64,000 nt of DNA from JANMCE01 sp031410595 (GTDB lineage: Bacteria; Actinomycetota; Acidimicrobiia; Acidimicrobiales; Ilumatobacteraceae): assembly GCA_031410595.1 (NCBI GenBank), contig JANNZM010000143.1, forward strand, positions 40,976 through 104,975, read 5' to 3'. Below the pieces are notes generated by a model. It was not told where the DNA came from. It was given only the letters and a program-made list of their open reading frames with translations, and did no database searches. Each line of letters starts with the position of its first letter. Position 1 is the first letter of the stretch. Below, piece by piece: positions 16,567-23,821 of the stretch. The translations under genes were made by a program, and so were the position numbers.

Positions 16567-17760
16567 CTAGAAGTGCGTCTGGCAATGGGGAGCAACGCTG
16601 CTCGGGAAGAACAGATCGGCCCGACGAAGGACATCGTCATTGCGAGCCGTCATGCGTCGACCAGCAACGAGCGACGACGGTTGCACGCCGCCGTAGAGCA
16701 GCGCGCTGAGCCAACCGTGCGAGGTCACGAGGTCGGGCTTCGTACGCACTGGCTTGCACACGGCGCCGTCCGGTCCGCCCTCGATCTGCCAGCGTTTGCC
16801 GTCAGCTTCCACCACCAGCAGATCCTCCGTGCGGTAGGTGCGGGTACCGAAGCACGTAGGGATGTCTCGGGCATTCAGCCAAATGCCGTCGTTCAGCTCG
16901 GTCGTGCGCACCACACGCGGGTTGTCCAACAGGTAGGGCAACGGGTCGTCGATCGGCAATTGCCGGGAGGCGATGGAACCGACCAGATCGACACGCAGCA
17001 ACGTCTGCCACAGCGCGATGTGAGCCTCGGGCGTCACTGCCGCGAGCTGCGTCACCCGCATTGCATGAGCCGGGTGCCCGTCGTTCCAGTTCATGGTCAC
17101 GCGATAGGCCGCGAATCCGTCACGGTGGGCGAGGTAGAGCGCAGCGCTCATGCCTTCGGCCGGTTTGCTTTCCAAGTCGATGAAGAACTGACGCTCGGCG
17201 AGGTCGACCTGTAACTCCCCAACCCGGGTGCGGCGATACCGCTGCCAGATCTTGGTGAGGGTCGCCGCTGCCTCGTCGTCCTCGAGGTAACGAACGCCGG
17301 TGGATGCCAATTCGTACTCTCGGCGCAGGCGCGCTTGGCGCGCGTCGATCGAGATGACTCGGGTTGTTGACGCGACGCCATAGCCGAGCTTTTCGTAGAT
17401 CCCACCCTCAGATGCAGTCAGCGCCGACAACGGTTCGCCCCGCTCGTCGAGGTCGGTGTGTACGGCTTCGATCACCCGGCGGGCAAGACCCTGTCGGCGG
17501 TGCGTGGCCGCCGTTGACACCCATGTAACCCCACCCATCGGAACCGTTGAGCCGCCCGGCAACGTCACTTCCTTCGCGTACGAGCCGGCCACCGAAACAA
17601 TGCGCCCGGCGTCGACCGCGATGCGAAACCGGGTCATGTCATGCCAAGGTCTCTGCTTCTCAACCTCTTCGTCGGTGTAGGCAAAACCAAACGCCCGTCC
17701 ATCGACACGGCAGAGCGGCCGAAACTCATCGTCGGTGGGTTGACGAATCTCGATTGTCAT
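16567..17760 (-). CDS. Eis-like GNAT N-acetyltransferase
   Basis: A 397-residue protein with the Eis architecture: a tandem GNAT fold followed by an SCP2-like C-terminal domain. Acetyl-CoA loop residues are in THRRQGLARRVIEA near residue 87, and the candidate general acid Tyr is in GIYEKLGYG. The chain ends in Phe (QTHF). In Mycobacterium Eis, also about 400 residues, the C-terminal carboxylate of a terminal Phe serves in catalysis, and that feature is conserved here. Eis proteins acetylate amines, including aminoglycosides and lysines; the natural substrate here is unknown. It lies 48 nt downstream of the aromatic amino acid hydroxylase on the same strand. Confidence 0.85.
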   Translation of the reverse strand: MTIEIRQPTDDEFRPLCRVDGRAFGFAYTDEEVEKQRPWHDMTRFRIAVDAGRIVSVAGSYAKEVTLPGGSTVPMGGVTWVSTAATHRRQGLARRVIEAVHTDLDERGEPLSALTASEGGIYEKLGYGVASTTRVISIDARQARLRREYELASTGVRYLEDDEAAATLTKIWQRYRRTRVGELQVDLAERQFFIDLESKPAEGMSAALYLAHRDGFAAYRVTMNWNDGHPAHAMRVTQLAAVTPEAHIALWQTLLRVDLVGSIASRQLPIDDPLPYLLDNPRVVRTTELNDGIWLNARDIPTCFGTRTYRTEDLLVVEADGKRWQIEGGPDGAVCKPVRTKPDLVTSHGWLSALLYGGVQPSSLVAGRRMTARNDDVLRRADLFFPSSVAPHCQTHF

Positions 17761-17808
17761 GGCCCGCAGTCTGACATCGGCGCCCGTGCTCGTGACGACC
17801 GAAACTCT

Positions 17809-18618
17809 TTAGAGTGTCGTTTCGTCCGATACGTTCGCGAAGAAGCCGCCGACGATGTCCAACAGCTGGTCCAGGCTGTCGGCACCGAAAAGGGTCGGCT
17901 GGTATGAGCTGATGTCGTACACGGTGCGACCCATCTGCAGCGGGTCCAGCGGGTGAATGTTTGCGTGGGACCCAAACCACGACAGCTCACCGACGGACGA
18001 AAGGAGCCCCGCCCCGTACGCCTTCCACTCGCCGTGCTGGCGTACCACGCCGAACTCGCCCGAGAACCAGAACACGTCTGAGATGAACTGGCGGGTCTCG
18101 GCCCGCTCCACCCGCGTCATGGCCTGACCGGCAAGGCAGTGCAGTTCGGCGAGCTGCGGCACCGCCAAGCAGGTGGCGTGGCCGATCACCTCGTGAATGA
18201 CATCGGGCTCGGGCGTGTAGTGAGGCCAGTCGGGATGGCGGACGAACTGGGTGGACAAAAACCGACGGCGAGTCAGCGCGCCGAAGAACTCCTCTTTCGA
18301 CACCAACCCGGGCACGGCCTCGTAGCGGAACCCGGTCATTGGTTCGAGGCGGTCCGAAAGAGCGTCGAGCTGCGCGACCCGATCAGCGGCAAGTGACAAG
18401 CGAGCGCGGGCATCGAGGATCTCGACGCAAGCGTGATCCTCCAATGCTGACTCCAACGCCATCTGGACTGTCGCCCACACCTCGTTTTCGGAGGGGAGAT
18501 AGTCAATCGTGGCCGGTTGGATCCCAGGTCCCGCTGCCAGCGCTGCAATGGTGTCTCGCCGAGCGCGATACGCAGCATCGCTGAGCCAGGGGTGTTCGAG
18601 TGGCATCAGTTGGCGCAT
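17809..18618 (-). CDS. phhA: Aromatic amino acid hydroxylase (phenylalanine-4-hydroxylase family)
   Basis: A pterin- and iron-dependent monooxygenase of about 269 residues. The iron ligands are visible: HEVIGH in PEPDVIHEVIGHATCLA, and Glu in FWFSGEFGVV. It has the bacterial single-catalytic-domain length and most likely makes tyrosine from phenylalanine; tryptophan hydroxylation cannot be excluded given the nearby kynureninase. The start is uncertain. ATG 18618 precedes the conserved EHPWLSD segment; 18606, 18666 and GTG 18687 are alternatives, and none has a clear promoter or ribosome-binding site. It is divergent from the Lrp gene, with repeated TGATCGT elements between, so Lrp-type control is likely. 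Confidence 0.85.
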   Translation of the reverse strand: MRQLMPLEHPWLSDAAYRARRDTIAALAAGPGIQPATIDYLPSENEVWATVQMALESALEDHACVEILDARARLSLAADRVAQLDALSDRLEPMTGFRYEAVPGLVSKEEFFGALTRRRFLSTQFVRHPDWPHYTPEPDVIHEVIGHATCLAVPQLAELHCLAGQAMTRVERAETRQFISDVFWFSGEFGVVRQHGEWKAYGAGLLSSVGELSWFGSHANIHPLDPLQMGRTVYDISSYQPTLFGADSLDQLLDIVGGFFANVSDETTL

Positions 18619-18707
18619 ACGATCATCGTCGCCACGTCTGCATTGATCGTCAACCACGAGCGACATATTCCGGATGATCGTCTGCACTATCGTCGCGATA
18701 TGATCGT
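18619..18707. promoter_or_regulatory. Repeated TGATCGT elements between phhA and lrp
   Basis: The heptamer TGATCGT occurs four times in the divergent region: inverted at 18619-18625, and direct at 18644-18650, 18675-18681 and 18701-18707. Centre spacing is 25, 31 and 26 bp, close to multiples of a helical turn. Lrp-family regulators bind several spaced sites and usually control themselves and the divergent gene. The lrp -10 hexamer TATCGT (18688-18693) lies between the last two copies, so binding would occlude it. Confidence 0.5.
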
Positions 18708-19143
18708 TTCATCCATCGGTTCTCTTGACGAGATTGACCACCAAATCCTCGCCGAACTCCAGCGAGACGGGCGCATGTCGATACCAGCGTTGGCCGAAAG
18801 AGTGGGCATCGCCCGGGCGACCGCCTATGCCCGATTCGATCGCCTGCAGCAGAGCGGCGTCATCAACAAGTTCATCGCGGTAATCGAACCGGAAGCGATG
18901 GGGCTCGGCGTGTGCGCACTGCTCATGGTGTCGGCCCGCCAGGGCGCCTGGCACGAGGTGAGCGCTCGACTAAGGGCACTGCCGGGAGTGGAATGGGTAG
19001 GGCTCTGCACCGGCGCGTTCGACTACGTGCTACGGGTTCGGGTGACCGACCTGAAGGCACTCCGCACCCTGGTTCTCGATCAGATCCAAGCCATGCCCGA
19101 GGTGCGCAACAGCCAAACCATCCTGGTGCTCGACGAGGTTTAG
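18700..19143 (+). CDS. Lrp/AsnC family transcriptional regulator
   Basis: A 147-residue Lrp/AsnC regulator. The N-terminal winged HTH spans LDEIDHQILAELQRDGRMSI and ALAERVGIARATAYARFDRL. The C-terminal RAM ligand-binding domain begins about residue 70 and includes GVEWVGLCTGAFDYVLRVRV. The ATG at 18700 has a leaderless promoter (TATCGT, 6-nt gap). It is transcribed divergently from the aromatic amino acid hydroxylase, which is the usual partner of such a regulator in phenylalanine catabolism. The ligand is probably an aromatic amino acid (inference). Confidence 0.92.
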   Translation: MIVSSIGSLDEIDHQILAELQRDGRMSIPALAERVGIARATAYARFDRLQQSGVINKFIAVIEPEAMGLGVCALLMVSARQGAWHEVSARLRALPGVEWVGLCTGAFDYVLRVRVTDLKALRTLVLDQIQAMPEVRNSQTILVLDEV

Positions 19144-19175
19144 CTAGCTCGTTCCCACGGCCGACACGCTTCACA

Positions 19176-19535
19176 GTGCGTAGCGCTACGCTGACATCGG
19201 GTCTCATTGAGTCGCCGGCCGATGTCGCTGCACTCAACCTCACGATGCTTGGAGCGTTCAAGGATGGACAACTCGCTGGCATTCTTGGCTATCAACGAAC
19301 GGCCGATGTGGTCCATGTCGATCGGGTTGCGGTCAGCACGACGCACTTTCGCAGGGGCATTGGGCGCAGCTTGCTCGAAGCGTTGCACGAGCGAGAGTCC
19401 ACCGCTATCTGTTTCGAGGTTTCAACCGGATCAGCGAACCCAGCGGCCATCGCGCTCTATACCGCAGCCGGATACCGACCCGTTCAAGAAGAGACGCTGG
19501 CCGGCATCAACATCGTCCACTTCGAACGCCCCTGA
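19176..19535 (+). CDS. GNAT family N-acetyltransferase, short
   Basis: A 119-residue GNAT domain. It has the acetyl-CoA-binding core DRVAVSTTHFRRGIGRSLLE and the later NPAAIALYTAAGYRPV block. It is shorter than the usual 140-170 residues, and the first beta strand/helix region is compressed. The best start is GTG at 19176; there is no clear ribosome-binding site, and the open frame extends upstream into lrp. It lies between the Lrp stop and a second copy of the Lrp 3'-terminal sequence at 19727-19739, so it may ride on a small inserted segment. Substrate unknown. Confidence 0.7.
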   Translation: MRSATLTSGLIESPADVAALNLTMLGAFKDGQLAGILGYQRTADVVHVDRVAVSTTHFRRGIGRSLLEALHERESTAICFEVSTGSANPAAIALYTAAGYRPVQEETLAGINIVHFERP

Positions 19536-19743
19536 CGACTACGAAGCGACGGCAGCGCGAGCTGCTCTCTCCTTCGGCCCTGATGTGCACCCTCCAACTT
19601 CACCCCATTCGCCCTTTAACTCAGCAAGTAGCGGTCCGAAACAGGGCCCGATTGGGCAGGTTGGAGGGCAACTGATGGATAGTTGGCAGGTTTGACGGTG
19701 GCGGGTGGATCTGCCGGGCGTCAGCCTGCTCGACGAGGTGTAA
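19536..19743. repeat. Intergenic segment ending in a copy of the lrp 3' end
   Basis: This 208-bp stretch has no convincing gene. Its last 17 bases read CTGCTCGACGAGGTGTAA (codons L-L-D-E-V-stop). The 13-mer TGCTCGACGAGGT at 19727-19739 is identical to 19127-19139 at the end of lrp (L-D-E-V-stop) and abuts the stop of the convergent M20 gene. The same geometry is seen at 44251-44269. A 9-bp inverted repeat (CCCTCCAAC at 19590 and GTTGGAGGG at 19660) also lies here, with arms 61 bp apart. Confidence 0.4.
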
Positions 19744-20982
19744 CTACAGCTCGCCGGCGGCCACCAGCTCGATGGCGCGTCGTACTGTGCGGTTGAACGC
19801 GTCGGCGCCCATGCGCAGATGGTCGTGCGGTGTGTCCTCTTCCTTGGTGTGGGAGAGACCGTTCGTTGACGACGTAAAGATCATCGCGGTCGGCACCCGC
19901 CGGGCCATTTCCGACGCATCATGCAAGGCACCCGACGGCAGTTCGAAGTCGTGACCTTCGATGTCACGAACAGCGTCACGAGCCGCCGACATGAGTCGCT
20001 CATCGAAGGGCATCGGCGGAATGCGGAAGATGTGTTCCCACTCGACCGTGCAGCCCTCACGCTCGGCGGCCCGATCCGCAGCCTCGTGTGCAGCGCGGTA
20101 CATAGCGGCAAGTGAGTTGGCATCGATGTGGCGCATGTCCATCGCGATGCGGGTCTCCCCCGCGACCGCAGTGACGACGCCGGGCCAGCACTGAGCCACG
20201 CCAACGGTTGCCACGCCGTTGTGCTGCTCGGCGATCTCGGCCAGCTCGAGGGCGAAACGACTCGCAGCCCGGAACGAATCCTTGCGCATCGACATAGGCA
20301 TGGTGCCCGAGTGGGCAGCTTGACCGCGAAAGAGGAGCCGGTCGCGTTCGATGCCGTTGGTGCCGACTACCGATGCGATACCGAGGCCCTGGTGTTCCAG
20401 CACCGGTCCCTGTTCGATATGGACCTCCACGTAGGCCTTCACCTCGGCCATGCGGGTTTGGCAGCCGTCAAGGTTGTCGATGTTGACACCGTGCGCAGCA
20501 AGCACGTCTGGCAGCATGTTTCCTTCTCTGTCGGAGAGGCCGCGAAGTACGTCGATGTCGAGGGTGCCCATCGATGCCGCCGAGCCGAACAGGCTTCGTG
20601 AGAATCGGGCGCCCTCCTCGTCGGCCCAGTCGACGACAGCGACGGTGCACGCTGGCGTGCCTTCGTCGGCGAGGGAACGCAACAGTTCAATGCCCGACAT
20701 CACGCCGAACGCACCGTCGAGCCAGCCACCCTTTGGCACCGAATCAAGGTGCGAACCCACCACTACCGTCTCGGGTATTGCGCCTCGCAGGTAGGCCCAC
20801 AGGTTTCCGGCTTCATCCTGCTCAATCTCCACCGGAAGTGTGGCCAGCGCTTCACGGAAGTACGACCGTGCCTCCAACCATTCAGGCGTCCAGGCGAGAC
20901 GGCGTGACCCCTCAGGCCCACCGGTACGCGAGGCCAGTTCCTGCAGGAGATGAACGACGTTCTGGGACCGGTAGGTACTCAT
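19744..20982 (-). CDS. M20-family Zn amidohydrolase (N-carbamoyl-L-amino acid hydrolase / allantoate amidohydrolase type)
   Basis: A 412-residue binuclear zinc hydrolase. Metal and active-site residues are visible in order: SHLDSVPKGGWLDGAFGV (His, Asp), DWADEEGARFSRS (Glu-Glu), VEVHIEQGPVLE (His) and GALHDASEMA (His). It has the hydantoinase/carbamoylase layout with a central dimerisation domain. Family members hydrolyse N-carbamoyl amino acids, allantoate or ureidoglycolate. The ATG has a leaderless promoter (TATCGT, 7-nt gap). No allantoin or hydantoin genes are nearby, so the substrate is open. Confidence 0.87.
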   Translation of the reverse strand: MSTYRSQNVVHLLQELASRTGGPEGSRRLAWTPEWLEARSYFREALATLPVEIEQDEAGNLWAYLRGAIPETVVVGSHLDSVPKGGWLDGAFGVMSGIELLRSLADEGTPACTVAVVDWADEEGARFSRSLFGSAASMGTLDIDVLRGLSDREGNMLPDVLAAHGVNIDNLDGCQTRMAEVKAYVEVHIEQGPVLEHQGLGIASVVGTNGIERDRLLFRGQAAHSGTMPMSMRKDSFRAASRFALELAEIAEQHNGVATVGVAQCWPGVVTAVAGETRIAMDMRHIDANSLAAMYRAAHEAADRAAEREGCTVEWEHIFRIPPMPFDERLMSAARDAVRDIEGHDFELPSGALHDASEMARRVPTAMIFTSSTNGLSHTKEEDTPHDHLRMGADAFNRTVRRAIELVAAGEL

Positions 20983-21110
20983 CGCCGCAACGATAACGGC
21001 CCTCGCCGCATGCCGGCAGGGTCGTGACCACGTCTCTCACCACACTGCTCACGTCTTCTGATTCCTAACGCCCATCCCACAATCGCCTCAGCTTCCCATA
21101 CGATGAACCG

Positions 21111-22001
21111 ATGAGCTCACCTGCTGCCGCATGGCACCCAGACCCCATGGGTCGACATCACCTGCGCTACTGGGACGGCCAAGCCTGGACCGAGCACGTC
21201 TCCACCAACGGTGTGCAAACCGTTGACCCTCTGCAGCCAACGGCCCCCGGCCAGGTCCAAGCGACGGCAACTGGAGCCGACGGCATTACCAGAATCGAAC
21301 AGCTGACCAGCTTCGACAACGCGCACGATCCGTCGAAGATCCAACAGCAGGTGCACGGCGACAACGGCTACCGGAGTGCCGGTGTGGGCGACGTTGCCTT
21401 CGAGGGTGACGGCACCATCTTTAACGAGCCGATTCTGGTGGTGAACCAGAAGGCGAAAGTGTTCGAGGTGACCAACCAGTACAGCGTGTTCGATCGCCAG
21501 GGTCGACAGATCGCGGCGGTCAACGAGGTGGGTCAAAGCGGCGCCAAGAAGGCCATGAGACTGCTCACGAATCTCGATCAGTTCATGACCCACAAACTCG
21601 AAGTGGTAAATGGCGCCGGAGAGGTACAACTACGCATCACGCGGCCGGCCAAGGTGATGAAGAGCACGGTCATCGTGAGCAACGCGCAGGAACAGGAGAT
21701 CGGCCGTATCGTGCAGGACAACGTGTTTGGCAAGATCCACTTCACCCTCCAGGCTGGCGGCCACACCTACGGGGCCATCAAGGCCGAGAACTGGCGGGCG
21801 TGGAACTTTCGCATCGAGGACCACGCCGGTACCGAGGTGGCGCGCATCACCAAAACGTTCGAAGGTTTCGCCAAGGCCATGTTCACCACGGCCGACAACT
21901 ACGTGGTGCAGATCCACACGCAGTTGCCGCAGCCCCTCAACGCGCTCGTCGTTGCGGCCGCCCTCTGCGTTGATACTGCACTGAAGCAGGACTCCAACTA
22001 G
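21111..22001 (+). CDS. DUF2510 plus phospholipid scramblase-like protein
   Basis: A 296-residue protein. Residues 5-40 form a DUF2510 module (AAWHPDPMGRHHLRYWDGQA, then WTEHV), a short beta motif typical of actinobacterial membrane-associated proteins. From about residue 90 there is a scramblase/LURP-one-like beta barrel (LVVNQKAKVFEVTNQYSVFD, later VQIHTQLPQPLNALVVAAAL, a terminal hydrophobic helix). The scramblase fold binds lipids, but bacterial members have no settled function. The ATG has a leaderless promoter (TACGAT at 21099-21104, 6-nt gap). The downstream gene begins 9 nt after its stop and seems to have its own -10 inside this stop. Confidence 0.85.
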   Translation: MSSPAAAWHPDPMGRHHLRYWDGQAWTEHVSTNGVQTVDPLQPTAPGQVQATATGADGITRIEQLTSFDNAHDPSKIQQQVHGDNGYRSAGVGDVAFEGDGTIFNEPILVVNQKAKVFEVTNQYSVFDRQGRQIAAVNEVGQSGAKKAMRLLTNLDQFMTHKLEVVNGAGEVQLRITRPAKVMKSTVIVSNAQEQEIGRIVQDNVFGKIHFTLQAGGHTYGAIKAENWRAWNFRIEDHAGTEVARITKTFEGFAKAMFTTADNYVVQIHTQLPQPLNALVVAAALCVDTALKQDSN

Positions 22002-22010
22002 CGTTTCCCC

Positions 22011-23234
22011 ATGACGCTTTCACCGCTCGGTATCGACGTCCCTGGCCGTCTTGCCGCTATCGATCAGACCAAGCTGTGTACCGACCGACTGGCCAGAGTC
22101 CGTGAACAGCTCGTGCGGCACGACTACGGAGCCGCCGTGCTCAGCGACCCCATGAACATCCGGTACGCGACCGGGTCACGCAATATGGCTGTATGGACAT
22201 TGCACGGCCCTGGTCGCTACGTCTTCGTCCCCGTCGACGGCCCCGTGGTGATGTTCGAGTTCGCCTCCTCGCAGCACAATCTTGCTGGTCTCACCACCAT
22301 CGATGAAGTACGTAACAGCACATCGTGGTTCTATTTCATGGCCGGTCCGCGCACGCAGGAGAAAGCCGGCGTGTGGGCACGTGAGATCATCGATCTCATG
22401 CGCCAGTACGGAGGCGTCGACCAGCGCTTAGCCGTCGATCGGTGCGAGCCGTGGGGAGCCGCCCATCTGATCAACGCGGGCATCTCGCTTCACGATGCGC
22501 AAGAGCCCCTCGAGTTGGCCCGCGTCATCAAGACACCCGAGGAGTTGGCCTGCCTTCAGCTCTCAATGGATGTGTGCGACCTTGCCGTTGCACGCATGCG
22601 TTCGAAACTGGAGCCCGGCGTCACCGAGAATCAGTTGTGGTCCGAACTGCACGCCACCAACATCGCCCACGACGGTGAGTGGATAGAGTCCCGCCTTCTC
22701 ACCTCCGGTCCCCGCACGAACCCCTGGTTTCAGGAGAGCGGCAATCGCACCATCCAGGCCGGCGAACTGGTGGCGTTCGACACCGACATGGTCGGCCCTG
22801 TCGGCTACCTGGCCGACATCTCTCGTACCTGGGTGTGCCCGGGCAAGGCAGCCACCGCCGCGCAACGCACCCAGTTCGAGATCGCGCAAGAACAGGTACT
22901 CACCAACATTGAACTGCTGCGCCCAGGTCTTGGGTTCCGCGAGTTCGGTGAGAAGTGCTGGACCGTGCCCGACCGCTTCGTTCCGAACCGCTACATGATG
23001 ATGCTGCACGGTGCCGGCCTGGTTGACGAGTACCCCACCGTTGCCTACGCGGTGGACTTCGAGGACTGGGGCTACGACGGCACGTTCGAAGAAAACATGG
23101 TCGTGTGCGTCGAGAGTTACATCGGTGAGGTCGGCGGCCCGCACGGCGTGAAGTTGGAGCAGCAGGTGGTGATCACGGCCAACGGCGCGGTACCGCTTTC
23201 CAACACGCCGTTCGTTGACTCGCTCGACCCATGA
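22011..23234 (+). CDS. dddP: DddP-like M24-fold enzyme (candidate DMSP lyase)
   Basis: A 407-residue creatinase/prolidase-fold protein. The residues reported for the structurally studied Ruegeria DddP (metal ligands D295, D297, D307, H371, E406, E421 and catalytic D377) map here to D257, D259, D269, H333, E368, E383 and D339. All are at one constant offset of 38, with motifs FDTDM, YLADISRTWV, MLHGAGLVDEYP, VESYIG and KLEQQV. DddP cleaves dimethylsulfoniopropionate to DMS and acrylate in the cytosol. The residue numbers come from memory of the family. A non-lyase M24 peptidase is the alternative, but D339 replaces a peptidase feature. The start is supported by a -10 TAGCGT with a 6-nt gap. 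Confidence 0.7.
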   Translation: MTLSPLGIDVPGRLAAIDQTKLCTDRLARVREQLVRHDYGAAVLSDPMNIRYATGSRNMAVWTLHGPGRYVFVPVDGPVVMFEFASSQHNLAGLTTIDEVRNSTSWFYFMAGPRTQEKAGVWAREIIDLMRQYGGVDQRLAVDRCEPWGAAHLINAGISLHDAQEPLELARVIKTPEELACLQLSMDVCDLAVARMRSKLEPGVTENQLWSELHATNIAHDGEWIESRLLTSGPRTNPWFQESGNRTIQAGELVAFDTDMVGPVGYLADISRTWVCPGKAATAAQRTQFEIAQEQVLTNIELLRPGLGFREFGEKCWTVPDRFVPNRYMMMLHGAGLVDEYPTVAYAVDFEDWGYDGTFEENMVVCVESYIGEVGGPHGVKLEQQVVITANGAVPLSNTPFVDSLDP

Positions 23235-23815
23235 GCAACTGGAATGAGTGGCGGGCGCAGGTGGACTTGGACGACTACGAGGCCCGTTGGCAGCAGATGG
23301 CCGACGACGGTGCAAATCCGCACGGGGAGGCTGATCTCATCGATCGGTTCACTCCCTCCTCGGTGCTCGACGCCGGGTGCGGCACCGGGAGGGTCGGCAT
23401 CGAACTGGCCCGTCGTGGCATAAATGTGGTGGGCACCGATCTCGACGCGGACATGCTCGCGTACGCACGCAGCAAGGCTCCGCAGATCGACTGGATTCAA
23501 GCAGACTTGGTCGACCTCGACCTCGGGCGCGTCTTTGACGTGGTGGCCTTGGCCGGCAACGTGATCCCCTACGTCGAGCCACGTGATCGGCCTGCCGCCG
23601 TCACCGGTGCCGCCCGCCACGTGGCCATCGGCGGACATCTGATTGCCGGCTTCACGCTACGAGCCGACTGGTTCCCGCTGGCCGACTATGACCAGTGGTG
23701 CACCGAAGCGGGCCTGCAGCTTGTCGCCCACCATGCGACCTGGGCCGCATATGACTACACGGACGGCGACTACGACGACGGCGACTACGTCGTTGCGGTG
23801 CATCGTCGCCCGTAA
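23231..23815 (+). CDS. Class I SAM-dependent methyltransferase
   Basis: A 194-residue Rossmann methyltransferase. SAM motif I is VLDAGCGTGRVGIELARRG near residue 40, followed by the acidic VGTDLDADML strand and the DVVALAGNVI motif IV region. The C-terminus is rich in Asp-Tyr-Gly (YTDGDYDDGDY). The ATG overlaps the stop of the DddP-like gene (ATGA), so the two are co-translated. The acceptor is unknown; coupling to a putative osmolyte lyase suggests a small-molecule substrate. It converges on the dehydrogenase gene with 6 nt between stops. Confidence 0.85.
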   Translation: MSNWNEWRAQVDLDDYEARWQQMADDGANPHGEADLIDRFTPSSVLDAGCGTGRVGIELARRGINVVGTDLDADMLAYARSKAPQIDWIQADLVDLDLGRVFDVVALAGNVIPYVEPRDRPAAVTGAARHVAIGGHLIAGFTLRADWFPLADYDQWCTEAGLQLVAHHATWAAYDYTDGDYDDGDYVVAVHRRP

Positions 23816-23821
23816 GCAAGT

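Noticed and set aside
17795..17820. Short hairpin-like repeats at the end of phhA (ACTCT/AGAGT, ACGAC/GTCGT)
   Set aside because: Very small loop and no U-tract; overlaps the stop codon.
19590..19668. 9-bp inverted repeat CCCTCCAAC / GTTGGAGGG
   Set aside because: Arms are 61 bp apart with no supporting structure; kept only as a note within the intergenic entry.
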